From Legionella sp. (GTDB taxonomy: Bacteria; Pseudomonadota; Gammaproteobacteria; Legionellales; Legionellaceae), in the NCBI GenBank assembly GCA_031291095.1, contig JARLJR010000053.1:37548-101547 (forward strand): DNA of 64,000 bases. Direction: 5' to 3'. Below the pieces are notes generated by a model. That model was not told where the DNA came from. It did no database searches and worked only from the letters and a program-made list of their open reading frames with translations. Position numbers and translations under genes: made by a program. Below are positions 48,001 through 55,698 of the stretch, one piece after another (the stretch's first letter is position 1; each line of letters begins with the position of its first letter).

Positions 48001-48950
48001 CATTGCCCTTCATTATGCAAGGCCCCTCAATTCAAGAAATCGCCGAGCAAATATTGGCAGATAAAGGCATCAAACCACTAACAGCCCCAGCAGCAATCAA
48101 GAGCAACACTCTTTGGTTAACCAGCCGCAAAATAAAACCTGAGGCAAAGCTACGTTTATTTTGCTTTCCTTATGGGGGCGGAGGTGCTTCTATTTATCGC
48201 GAATGGCAACAAGAATTCCCTGATTTTATTGAGGTTTGCCCAATCCAATTGCCGGGTCGAGAAAATCGCATGGAAGAGGCACCCATCACCAATATTGACA
48301 CGTTGATTCCTTTACTGGCCACCCAGTTACATCCTTATTTTGATTTGCCTTTTGCCTTTTTTGGCCATAGCTTTGGTTCACTCATTGGCTTTGAACTCAC
48401 ACGCTATTTACGTCGCCATCATCTAGACCTGCCAGTACATCTTTTTGCATCGGCCTACCCCGATCCACGCCTCCCCTCCAAGAGCCTGGATAATCTACTA
48501 CGTACCTTAAAGCACATGCAGGTGGACTTATTTGCTCTAGATCAGGAGCGCTTAGGGCAATTAGATGAGCAACAATTAAGTACTTTAGCCATGGTATTTA
48601 AAGATAATGGCATCGTTGATTACAGTGATGAGCGAATGAATAAGAGCATTATTCAAGTTTTACTGCCCATTTTTGTCGGCGATATGAATATTGTAAAGAG
48701 CTATACTTATATTCCTGAGCCACCACTGCAGTTAGCCACTACCGTATTTTTAGGGCAGCAGGATACCTGGGTGAGCCCGGAAGACCATCAAGGCTGGAGC
48801 ACGCACTCCCTATTAGGTTGTGAATTTAAATCGTTTAATAGCGGGCATCTGTTCATCAGAGAAAAGGAAATAAGAACGCAGGTGATACACAAAATTACTG
48901 AAGCACTAGGTCATTTTAATGAAGTAGCATATGAACTAGGGACTGTTTAG
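45081..48950 (+). CDS. Terminal trans-AT polyketide synthase module (KS-DH-like-ACP-TE)
   Basis: 1289 residues. It begins with a Lys-rich coiled coil (residues 8-29) suited to pair with the acidic tail of the preceding synthase. KS about 30-450 (Cys199; ECHGTGT; NVGHLEPAAG), linker with YPWQHKKYW, a DH/product-template-like hot-dog domain about 620-905 (His645, Asp816 and Gln820 in DACIQ, but without the HxxxGxxxxP pattern), ACP (Ser955 in GMDSLM), and a thioesterase about 1030-1285 (FPYGGGG; Ser near 1097 in GHSFGS; Asp in GQQDTW; His in SGHLF). There is no KR or AT. It should add the fifth extender, keep its keto group and release the chain; the altered hot-dog domain may steer ring closure. 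GGAG lies seven bases before ATG 45081, overlapping the upstream stop. Confidence 0.94.
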   Translation: MTDTTTLKNALLMIKKLKKKLQEQQEKLFDPIAIIGMSCRLPQAQNLHEFWDLLNQGKNIITPIPDERWELLKETQEKAQRNPNLAYWGGYLADIDAFDAYFFGISPREALRMDPQQRLLLEVAYESLEDAGLTLDNLSGSNTGVFSSLYASQFSHLQQLDSDMDALLIPTGSAISMGANRLSYILDLHGPSMVLDTACSSSLIAVQLACLNLQAKLCDQALVSAVNINLLPSIHAVLAKATMLSPTGQCHTFDAQADGYVQGEGAGAIVLKPLSRALQDKDKIYAVITGSAVNQDGKTNGLTAPNGLQQEQLLRDAYRNAQTDPAHISYIECHGTGTFLGDPIEAQALGEVIGKKHDEQKPCWISSVKTNVGHLEPAAGIISMIKTALILKNGVIPPHLNFQQANPHISFAKYHLSIPQKPEPLPRYGEVAVAGVSGFGFGGANAHIVLHELSLSEQFVPAPEISGHHELFTLSAKDAAALNDLISLWQTYLKNNAGINLGQLCYNVHLRRTHYPLRLAIISNSITDLAQKLTTLSTNPQHPIEGVFINLEAKKNNNAVKISEFSDLTALATNYVNQANIDWGKYEEQRSYAAIDLPLYPWQHKKYWPRLGQGAKHEAVINYPLRGKMLASPLSTHQFEFVFDHQALPEIQDSYYVLHAGYYLEMLGYAAKQLAAPAQLHIQELSFSSPLLVLAGKTVWVQLIIESTSNSQPVAFSFYSSDSQKNWIKHAVGTLSLQPESSPQALKDQELPHQFHGTAESFYQRITNMGMPAGDSIRWTQQFWTKDMKILSELRAPKTADRSEQFMLQMHPGIIDACIQTLFLLLPQQLMKPYIASQIGQIEVHRHAIPKYIYTVLKELHPEGKTIMGDWYLLDEQYQVLMKCTDLCMTQLNDTMQIDKMMQIQAQFQWDVSLPYAECKTQLIQYLTEQFAIIFAMPVPDVNVQLSLHDLGMDSLMALAVIRVIEANLGINYSLPFIMQGPSIQEIAEQILADKGIKPLTAPAAIKSNTLWLTSRKIKPEAKLRLFCFPYGGGGASIYREWQQEFPDFIEVCPIQLPGRENRMEEAPITNIDTLIPLLATQLHPYFDLPFAFFGHSFGSLIGFELTRYLRRHHLDLPVHLFASAYPDPRLPSKSLDNLLRTLKHMQVDLFALDQERLGQLDEQQLSTLAMVFKDNGIVDYSDERMNKSIIQVLLPIFVGDMNIVKSYTYIPEPPLQLATTVFLGQQDTWVSPEDHQGWSTHSLLGCEFKSFNSGHLFIREKEIRTQVIHKITEALGHFNEVAYELGTV

Positions 48951-48978
48951 CAACACCAATAAATAATAAGGAAAAATT

Positions 48979-49980
48979 ATGACGGAAAAGGCTAAAGTTG
49001 TTCGCTTTCATGAAACGGGAGAGGCTAAGGTATTGAAACTCGAAGAGCATCCTCTGCCCAATCCCGCTCCTGGTGAAGTACGTCTAAGAGTACATGCCAT
49101 TGGTTTAAATCGAGCAGAAGTCATGTTTCGCAGAGGGCGGTATTTAACAGATCCACAGCTCCCTTCCAAAATAGGGTATGAAGCCTCAGGGATTGTTGAG
49201 GCGGTAGGCATGGGTGTGGACTCGGAAATGGTTGGTAAAAAATTCAGTACGATTCCCTGCTTTAATATGAGCAAATACGGAGTGTATGGTGAGGTAGCCA
49301 TTGTGCCTGCATACGCTCTTGCCGCGTACCCTGAAGAATTTTCTTTTGCGGAAGGAACCGCTATTTGGATGCAATACCTAACCGCCTATGGTGCGCTGGT
49401 TCACTATGGCAAACTGAGCAAAGGAGACTATGTCCTCATTACTGCCGCCAGCAGTAGCGTGGGAGTTGCCGCTATTGAAATTGCCAAGGCACAAGGAGCA
49501 ATTAGCATCGCAACCACACGTACAGCTAAGAAAGAGTCCGCTTTAAAAGCACTCGGCGCGGATCATGTTATTGTCACGGATATTGAAGATTTACCAACGC
49601 GCGTACAAGAAATTACCCAAGGCAAAGGGGCTCGTATTGTTTTCGACCCCATTGGCGGACCAGGAATTGAAAAACTTGCTGCAGCAGTAGCAAATCAAGG
49701 GATAATCTTTGAATACGGCGCCTTATCCAGTGAGCCCACTCCCTATCCCCTATTCACCGCCTTAACAAAAGGCTGTTCCATTCGTGGTTATACCTTGTTC
49801 GAACTGACAAGCACCCCACATCTACTGGCCGAAGGCGTGCATTATGTTTATGAGCATCTTAAAAATAAAATTTTTAAGCCGAAAATTGCCCGTACATTTA
49901 AATTAGACCAAATTGTCGAAGCCCATCAATACATGGAATCTAATGAACAAATCGGCAAAATTGTAGTATTAGTTTCTTAA
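48979..49980 (+). CDS. Zinc-independent MDR-family oxidoreductase (quinone oxidoreductase-like)
   Basis: NAD(P)H-dependent medium-chain reductase of 333 residues. The N-terminal GroES-like part contains GLNRAEVMFRRGRY and GYEASGIVEAVG; the Rossmann part has the nucleotide loop ITAASSSVGVAAIEIAKAQGA. The cysteine zinc ligands of alcohol dehydrogenases are missing. It follows the terminal PKS by 28 nt on the same strand and precedes a terminator, so it is probably the last gene of the polyketide operon. It might act as a trans enoyl reductase or modify the released product. Alternatively it is a general quinone or crotonyl-CoA-type reductase. Confidence 0.85.
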   Translation: MTEKAKVVRFHETGEAKVLKLEEHPLPNPAPGEVRLRVHAIGLNRAEVMFRRGRYLTDPQLPSKIGYEASGIVEAVGMGVDSEMVGKKFSTIPCFNMSKYGVYGEVAIVPAYALAAYPEEFSFAEGTAIWMQYLTAYGALVHYGKLSKGDYVLITAASSSVGVAAIEIAKAQGAISIATTRTAKKESALKALGADHVIVTDIEDLPTRVQEITQGKGARIVFDPIGGPGIEKLAAAVANQGIIFEYGALSSEPTPYPLFTALTKGCSIRGYTLFELTSTPHLLAEGVHYVYEHLKNKIFKPKIARTFKLDQIVEAHQYMESNEQIGKIVVLVS

Positions 49981-49990
49981 TTAGACGTAG

Positions 49991-50023
49991 CCTGGTTGCT
50001 TGCAATGCTTACAACCAGGTTTT
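49991..50023 (+). terminator. Rho-independent terminator of the polyketide operon
   Basis: CCTGGTTG / CAACCAGG 8-bp stem with a 13-nt loop, followed by TTTT, 10 nt after the oxidoreductase stop. It shares stem sequence with the terminator at 8971. Confidence 0.72.
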
Positions 50024-50057
50024 CCTTGATGCAATGAATAACTTGCTTTTATTATAA

Positions 50058-50405
50058 TTAAACTAATTTATGTCTTTCAAATTCATGATCTAAAGCCATG
50101 TTGAAAAATTCATTTAAACTGGAGCCCAATTCTTTTGCAACAAAAGCTGCTCGTGCATGTCTCTCTGGCCCTATTCGAACATTTAACGACCCTTTAAATG
50201 GTTTTTCAGGTTCTACCCCACGCTCTTTGCAAGTTAAAAGATAATCATCCACAGCTTCTTTGAAGGCAGCATCAATTTGTATAGTTGTTTCCCCTTCATA
50301 GCTTATTAATGAATTAATAAACTCTAATTTTCCGTATAATAGAAGATCATCTGCATCAAATTCAATGGAGCCATAGTAGCCTTTATATTTCAGCATATGT
50401 TTCAT
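50058..50405 (-). CDS. hicB: HicB-family antitoxin
   Basis: 115 residues. The N-terminal half has the HicB partly degraded RNase H fold pattern (KYKGYYGSIEFDADD, then GKLEFINSLISYEG), and the C-terminal part is a ribbon-helix-helix type DNA-binding segment (SLNVRIGPERHARAAFVAKELG). It neutralises HicA and represses the operon. Its ATG overlaps the hicA stop by 4 nt (ATGA), so the toxin gene comes first, as usual for hicAB. Confidence 0.9.
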   Translation of the reverse strand: MKHMLKYKGYYGSIEFDADDLLLYGKLEFINSLISYEGETTIQIDAAFKEAVDDYLLTCKERGVEPEKPFKGSLNVRIGPERHARAAFVAKELGSSLNEFFNMALDHEFERHKLV

Positions 50406-50656
50406 AATAGCCCTTCCATTTTTAATTGCGAAATAATTTGTTTAATCTGATACCCTTTTAATACAGGGTTTGGATGAGGTTTATGTAAAATAATATCATT
50501 ATATTGATTATGAACAAATCTTACACGAGACCCGCTAGTTTTTCCTGAATTAAACTCATTAAAACCCATACTAATTAACAAGGATTTTAATTCATCCCAC
50601 GTGAAATCTTTGGGTTTACTAAGAAACCTCTTTCTGAGCTTATCTATTTTTGTCAT
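50402..50656 (-). CDS. hicA: HicA-family mRNA interferase toxin
   Basis: 84 residues, double-stranded-RNA-binding-like fold. Motifs DFTWDELKSLL, GSRVRFVH and HKPHPNPVLKGYQIKQI are those of the GSRVRFxH subtype of HicA; the His in that motif is the likely catalytic one. It cleaves mRNA and slows translation when the antitoxin is lost. ATG 50656 is preferred over a TTG at 50668 because the promoter upstream then gives a leader of about 25 nt. Stop overlaps the hicB start. Confidence 0.9.
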   Translation of the reverse strand: MTKIDKLRKRFLSKPKDFTWDELKSLLISMGFNEFNSGKTSGSRVRFVHNQYNDIILHKPHPNPVLKGYQIKQIISQLKMEGLL

Positions 50657-50687
50657 TGTTAAAAACAACTCAAACTATTTTATTTAA

Positions 50688-50731
50688 ATTATAGAAAATT
50701 GTTTTAATTTTGCAACTAAAATTAGTTGCAA
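50688..50731 (-). promoter_or_regulatory. hicAB promoter with palindromic operator
   Basis: Read on the - strand: a 22-nt inverted repeat TTGCAACTAA-TT-TTAGTTGCAA (50710-50731) whose proximal end supplies a -35 (TTGCAA), a 16-nt spacer, and a perfect -10 TATAAT (50688-50693). A palindrome over the -35 is the expected place for HicB (or HicAB) repression. Confidence 0.75.
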
Positions 50732-50737
50732 TACTTA

Positions 50738-51316
50738 TTATCTAAGCAAATGATTTCCCGTCTGGATGCTAACATCTTCGAATATGCTTTTCCCACAATG
50801 AGGCTCCCCTGCATGAGCAAATAACCGCCCCCGAAAACAACTGATACTCTTTTTATCACGAATATCCTGCAAAAAAACCGTAAATAATTCTTGCTCCTCC
50901 TCCGAGAAAGGCTGCACCTCCAAATACTGCTCCAGCTTATCTTTTATTTGCACCACATAATGTTCATATTCAGCCACTACAGATTTTAAACAAGCAATCC
51001 CAAATAGTATCAAGGTAGACGCGTTACATTCATCCAGCTCCGCCATCAGATGCTCTAACGCCAGTTTATTATATTCGCCTAATTGGTTAGTCGCTAAATG
51101 ATAAATAGCCGCCATATAGTGCACCCGAGAACGATCATTGGCATTCCAGCCAAACTCAAGAAGCAAACTCACTAAATATGTTTCCGACTCAGGTTTAATC
51201 CTAGAAGCCTCCCCTTCAGGGTTTTCTTCTAAACCTACTGCATGTTCATGGTTTATCGGCGCCCGTGAACGATATTTTTTCTTTATTTTTTGCAGAATCG
51301 CGTCTATTTTTTTCAT
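50738..51316 (-). CDS. Hypothetical soluble protein, 192 residues
   Basis: Basic N terminus (MKKIDAILQKIKKKYRSR), then a predicted all-helical body about 45-165 with no recognised motif, two cysteines near 157 and 173, and no signal peptide or membrane helix. Start at ATG 51316 has AAGG six bases upstream; the longer TTG start does not. It ends just before the hicAB operator and is on the same strand, but is likely separate. I do not recognise the family; it could be a Legionella-specific protein. Confidence 0.6.
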   Translation of the reverse strand: MKKIDAILQKIKKKYRSRAPINHEHAVGLEENPEGEASRIKPESETYLVSLLLEFGWNANDRSRVHYMAAIYHLATNQLGEYNKLALEHLMAELDECNASTLILFGIACLKSVVAEYEHYVVQIKDKLEQYLEVQPFSEEEQELFTVFLQDIRDKKSISCFRGRLFAHAGEPHCGKSIFEDVSIQTGNHLLR

Positions 51317-51412
51317 TAGCAACCTTATTTGTAAAATATAAAGCTTAGCCTCTTCCAGCCACTCTGAGGAGTAAAACAGCGAAGGGAATCAACAATTCAG
51401 ACGGAGCCTAGA

Positions 51413-51856
51413 ATGACCAATACACGGATCGATTTTTATAAAACTTCTCCAGAAGCACTTAAAGCAATGATGGGCGTTGAAAAATATGTTAACAGTTCCA
51501 ACTTGGATAAATTATTACTCGAACTGATAAAATTGCGAGTTTCACAAATCAACGGCTGTACCTTCTGTGTCGACATGCATTGCTCTGATGCGATTAAAGC
51601 AGGAGAATCACAAAGACGCTTAAACACTGTTGCAGTATGGCGTGAAGCCCCATTTTTTACCGAACGTGAACGAGCGGCCCTAGCATGGGCAGAAGCCGTG
51701 ACCTTATTATCAACAACTCACGTGCCCGATGAAGTGTACCAAGAAATGCGCGCTCATTTTGGTGAGCATGAAGCGGTTGATCTGACTATGGCCATCATCG
51801 CCATTAATGGCTGGAATCGCTTGTCTGTAAGTTTTCGTAAGTTGCCATTAGAATAA
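51413..51856 (+). CDS. AhpD-like carboxymuconolactone decarboxylase family protein
   Basis: 147 residues, all-helical. Central motif KLRVSQINGCTFCVDMHCSDAIKAGE holds the CxxC plus nearby His of AhpD-type peroxidases, and FTERERAALAWAEAVT and INGWNRLSVSFR are also family-typical. Such proteins act in thiol-dependent peroxide defence. The GGAG ribosome site is eight bases before the ATG. It is a stand-alone gene facing away from hicAB. Confidence 0.9.
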   Translation: MTNTRIDFYKTSPEALKAMMGVEKYVNSSNLDKLLLELIKLRVSQINGCTFCVDMHCSDAIKAGESQRRLNTVAVWREAPFFTERERAALAWAEAVTLLSTTHVPDEVYQEMRAHFGEHEAVDLTMAIIAINGWNRLSVSFRKLPLE

Positions 51857-51882
51857 TTTTGGTATGCGTTTACTGATAAATA

Positions 51883-51969
51883 CGTCATCCTGAGAAGTTT
51901 ACGACGAAGGATCTCCTGAGAGTAGCATGATGCTCATTCAGGAGATCCCTCACTACGTTCAGAATGACG
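51883..51969. repeat. Intergenic repeat, family 1, copy d (inverted alpha/beta element)
   Basis: Left end CGTCATCCTGAGAAGTTTAC (beta end), right end reading back as CGTCATTCTGAACGTAGTG (alpha end). It is the copy at 25100 in the opposite orientation and slightly shorter. It lies between the AhpD-like gene and the convergent glycosyltransferase gene. Confidence 0.85.
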
Positions 51970-51999
51970 TGTCGCTGGGAAAAAGCGGGCAGCCTTTTC

Positions 52000-53097
52000 C
52001 TAAGGTATCCCACATGGCGCACAAGAACTTGTCTCCACTTCTGCAGGCTTTTTTTTATGGCGATGCCAAAATCGTTGAAGGGTCTGAGTCGCCTGGGTTA
52101 TTTTATCAGCTTGATCCCTTAGCTGCCCATGTCCTACCTCCATCCATGAAAGGTCGCTAGCCCCTTTTGACGCTTCATTTACCAAACAAATAGGCGTTTT
52201 AGCAACACTAAAACCAGCAATTTCTTTAATCCTTCTCAGAACCTGGCTCTTCAGCGTCTCAAGAAAAGCCCCAGGACCCGAGATAGCCACAACATAAAAA
52301 TAAAAATACTGTTCAAAATGCTGAGGAAAAGCTTCTTTCAATGCCTGTCTAAAATCTAAAACATTATTCGCGGTTCTTGCTGGCTTCGCGGCAAAATAGT
52401 TTTGCGTAAATTGCCGATAATCATTGATGGCCGTATCCTCTAAAGCGACCGCTTTTCCAAAAATGGTGACAATATAATTCAGGGTAATATTAGCAGTATA
52501 ATCAACGCTTAAATAATTCGTATAAATAGTTTTACGATGGTCCACCAGAAAACTATGCTCCGTATTCTTTGCATAGATAAAGTCTGTATTCAGGTACTCT
52601 ATTTCTATAGGAGCCACCATCATATCCAAACTTAAATTTAAAACTAAATCCGGGAGAGAACTTGTAGATGCTTGTTCTGGCCCATAGTTAATCTTTTTAT
52701 CAAGATCTGAATAGGCCCCCAATTTTAATACGGGTGATAATAATCTGAAAATATCTGAAGCAATAACGGGATGACCTGCAGGATGGGTTAGTTCTAACAT
52801 CGCCATTTCAAATAATTTCAGTTGTATTTTCTTATCCTTCCAACTGCCATTAACTAATTCCTCTTTAATAGAGTCTGATGTTATTAAGGAAATACCATAT
52901 TTATTGCAAAAAGAAGTCACGTACTGAACATCCCTATCGCCGTTGCTGCTAAAATCTGTTAATAAAATTAGCTTCTCTCCACGCTTTTGATAAGACATGC
53001 TTTGCTCAATAAGCCTGAATTCATTGACGATGCCACCAAGTGGATGCGTTCCTTTTTTAGCAAACCAAATTTTTAGATGATTCATAGATATTGGCAT
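52000..53097 (-). CDS. TcdA/TcdB-type DxD glycosyltransferase, candidate effector
   Basis: Soluble protein of 365 residues. Residues about 110-136 carry the sugar-binding signature ASDIFRLLSPVLKLGAYSDLD: a conserved-type SD-I-R followed by a glycine-Tyr turn and a DxD (Asp131, Asp133), as in large clostridial toxin glycosyltransferases and several Legionella effectors. This motif binds UDP- or GDP-sugar with Mn2+. The N-terminal KIWFAKKGTHPLGGI and LILLTDFSS fit the first nucleotide-binding strands. The C terminus is polar with Cys-rich end (SCAPCGIP). No signal peptide, stand-alone gene, AAGG five bases before the ATG. A role modifying host proteins is inferred; a bacterial sugar transferase is the alternative. 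Confidence 0.72.
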   Translation of the reverse strand: MPISMNHLKIWFAKKGTHPLGGIVNEFRLIEQSMSYQKRGEKLILLTDFSSNGDRDVQYVTSFCNKYGISLITSDSIKEELVNGSWKDKKIQLKLFEMAMLELTHPAGHPVIASDIFRLLSPVLKLGAYSDLDKKINYGPEQASTSSLPDLVLNLSLDMMVAPIEIEYLNTDFIYAKNTEHSFLVDHRKTIYTNYLSVDYTANITLNYIVTIFGKAVALEDTAINDYRQFTQNYFAAKPARTANNVLDFRQALKEAFPQHFEQYFYFYVVAISGPGAFLETLKSQVLRRIKEIAGFSVAKTPICLVNEASKGASDLSWMEVGHGQLRDQADKITQATQTLQRFWHRHKKKPAEVETSSCAPCGIP

Positions 53098-53315
53098 TAG
53101 AACCTTTTAGTACTCGACAAAAAACGCAATTTAGAGGAAATAGCTTATCTTGTCGATAATTTTGCCCAATATTTAGGATTTTAGGAACCTTGGCCTCCTG
53201 CAGCCAGGGGCACTTTTTTGACCCCGCCTCCCGCAGCAAGCCCCCCTTAATGTTCGAGAATCTCATCAAAGGCGGCTATAATTTAACGTGTACACATAAA
53301 TTTGTGAGCCACGCA

Positions 53316-55463
53316 ATGGATAGCCAGGATAACAAACAAAGAAAACAAAGTTTCCTTTGGAAAATAAGGCCAATTAAGTTAAACAAATTCTTGTTGAATA
53401 GTTTATTCATTATCGCCTTATTAATTCTCGCGATGATTAGCGGTAAATCCTATTGGCAACTCAGATCATTAACAGAAGCCAATCACTGGGTTATTCACAC
53501 CTATAAAGTAATTCAACAGGTGGATAGTGCCTTATATACCTTAACCGCAATGGAATCAGCCCAACGAGCCTATCTAATTACCGAGAATACCAATTTTTTA
53601 AAGGACGTAAAAACATTAAAACCAACCCTGAATGACCATTTAAACAACCTCAAATCCCTCACCCACGACTATGCAGAACAAAATGAGCGAGTACTTCAAT
53701 TTACCAAGTTAGCTGAGGCTCGAGTTGCGATGCTCACGCAAGTAGCCGAGCTGAAAAGCAAAGAGCAATTTAATACTCCTGAGAGCCTGGCAAATTTTTA
53801 TGAAAATAATGAAGTTTCTGAGCAGGCAAAAAGCTTAGGGGGAGAAATCAAAGCAATAGAACAAGTCTTGCTTAAAGCGAGGGATGAAACCTTAATGCAA
53901 GGCGTGTATGCCAGTGAACTCTTCATCATTTTTGGTAGTCTTTTCAGTATGGTCCTGTTAATCGTGCCGTTCGTACTGGCTAACGTTGAATTAATTAACC
54001 GTAAAATTATCGAATATAAAAACCGCGATATACGAAATTATTTAAAACAAATTCTTGAAAGTACTAGCGATGGTATTGCCGCTTTGGATAAAGGCCATCA
54101 AGTGCAAATTTTTAATGAGCTGTATCAAACCCAATTCAAAAAAATATTTGATTGCTCTCTAAACCAAGGTATGACGTTCGAAAAGGCCTTTGCCAATGTT
54201 CCTGAAAACAAACATAACCTAACCCAATCCTGGCTTAACTCATTACGTTACGATAAAGAAATTACGGTTCTTGAGTTTGAGCACGAAGGGAAAAAGAATA
54301 TTTTTGAGTTAAGTTCCAGCCCCATTATCAATGAGCGCAATGAAATCAATGGCTTAGTGCATAATGTTAGCGACATTACCAGTCGCGTACGCGAACATAC
54401 CGAGCTTGAAGAATCCTATAAAAAACTAACCGCCAGCATCAAAGAATTAGAGATAAAAAATGAACAAATAACCTTAATGATTGATATGAGCGATATTATG
54501 CTTGCAACCAATTCACTGGAGGAATTAAGCAGTATTATGGGCAAATACGCCCAACAGCTGCTCACTTTTTGCAGCGGCTATCTTTATGTCATGCATCCCT
54601 CCAAAAACTACTTAGAAATGGTGGGCCGCTGGGGAACTCCTACCACTCAGGAAGCTATTTTTAACCCAGAGCAATGTTGGGCAATCAGACTGGGGCGCCC
54701 ACATAAAATCGTTAAATCACATAATGAATTAGTTTGTGACCATTTCCATTTTGAAGATGACCTAATGAAAACCATAATGTGCGTGCCCTTGATGGCACAA
54801 AACGATATTTATGGCCTACTGTATATGGAAATTGCGAAAGAATCGTTCACATTAAGCAATGATCAACAGCTCCTTATCACCGCCTTTGCAGAGCTAACGG
54901 CGTTATCCTTGGCCAATGTGCGCTTACGAGATAACCTACGCCATCAATCCATCCGCGACCCATTAACCGGCTTATTTAACCGACGTTTCCTAGAGGATGG
55001 GCTATTCAAACAAAAACTCCGGGCAAAAGGTGAAAAAAGCTCTTTTGCCATCTTGATGCTTGATTTAGATCACTTTAAAAAAATTAATGATTCCTTTGGC
55101 CATGATGCGGGAGACATGGCGTTAAAAGAGGTGGGCTCACTCTTAGAGCATGCCACTAGAACCGGAGATTTGGCTTCCAGATTTGGTGGAGAAGAGTTCG
55201 TTCTCATCCTTCATAACATAGATATAGAAAACGCCAAAATAAGGGCAGAGCAAATAAGACTTGCGGTAACAAAAATACGTCTCAAATATGGCGCTCAACC
55301 CATTGGCCCCATAAGCATTTCCATAGGCATCGCCATGTATCCAACCGACAGTGAGGACACAGAAAAACTTATCGAATTAGCCGATAAAGCCTTATATGCG
55401 GCCAAGAAAAAAGGCCGTAATACCGTGGTTGCATTTTCAGGGATGAAAGAAAAGAACCTTTAA
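53316..55463 (+). CDS. CHASE3-PAS-GAF diguanylate cyclase
   Basis: Membrane sensor of 715 residues that makes c-di-GMP. Helix at about 18-40, periplasmic CHASE3 domain about 40-185, second helix about 190-212, PAS about 235-345, a short coiled coil, GAF about 385-530, then GGDEF about 545-710. The active signature GGEEF is at about 624-628, with the inhibitory RxxD (RTGD) five residues before it, so product feedback is expected. The open frame begins at 53190, but ATG 53316 gives the usual short cytoplasmic N terminus before the first helix. It is divergent from the glycosyltransferase gene. Confidence 0.92.
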   Translation: MDSQDNKQRKQSFLWKIRPIKLNKFLLNSLFIIALLILAMISGKSYWQLRSLTEANHWVIHTYKVIQQVDSALYTLTAMESAQRAYLITENTNFLKDVKTLKPTLNDHLNNLKSLTHDYAEQNERVLQFTKLAEARVAMLTQVAELKSKEQFNTPESLANFYENNEVSEQAKSLGGEIKAIEQVLLKARDETLMQGVYASELFIIFGSLFSMVLLIVPFVLANVELINRKIIEYKNRDIRNYLKQILESTSDGIAALDKGHQVQIFNELYQTQFKKIFDCSLNQGMTFEKAFANVPENKHNLTQSWLNSLRYDKEITVLEFEHEGKKNIFELSSSPIINERNEINGLVHNVSDITSRVREHTELEESYKKLTASIKELEIKNEQITLMIDMSDIMLATNSLEELSSIMGKYAQQLLTFCSGYLYVMHPSKNYLEMVGRWGTPTTQEAIFNPEQCWAIRLGRPHKIVKSHNELVCDHFHFEDDLMKTIMCVPLMAQNDIYGLLYMEIAKESFTLSNDQQLLITAFAELTALSLANVRLRDNLRHQSIRDPLTGLFNRRFLEDGLFKQKLRAKGEKSSFAILMLDLDHFKKINDSFGHDAGDMALKEVGSLLEHATRTGDLASRFGGEEFVLILHNIDIENAKIRAEQIRLAVTKIRLKYGAQPIGPISISIGIAMYPTDSEDTEKLIELADKALYAAKKKGRNTVVAFSGMKEKNL

Positions 55464-55609
55464 TAGCCTGATTGCTTGCGACTGTATCTTCATCGCGGCT
55501 CTCCCGTCATCATGAAACCAGGGTTTACAGAGATATGTAAAAGAGGGAGTTTCTTGCAATTAGGTTTTCACAAGAAAGATACATTTCACCAATTACAAGC
55601 ATAGGCAAA

Positions 55610-55675
55610 GCAATCCAGATCAACGCTTCATTTTAATTCGGTGCTGGATTGCTTCACTTCGTTCGCAATGACGGC
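55610..55675. repeat. Palindromic intergenic repeat, family 3
   Basis: GCAATCCAG (55610-55618) and CTGGATTGC (55644-55652) form a 9-bp stem, followed by TTCACTTCGTTCGCAATGACGG, a tail typical of interspersed repeats in Legionella and relatives as I recall. It lies after the diguanylate cyclase gene and before the convergent 87-residue ORF. Confidence 0.6.
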
Positions 55676-55698
55676 AGTTCCGCCACGCATTATGAATT

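Noticed and set aside
51927-52160. Open frame (+) at the end of the glycosyltransferase gene
   Set aside because: It begins inside a repeat and then is antisense to the glycosyltransferase coding region.
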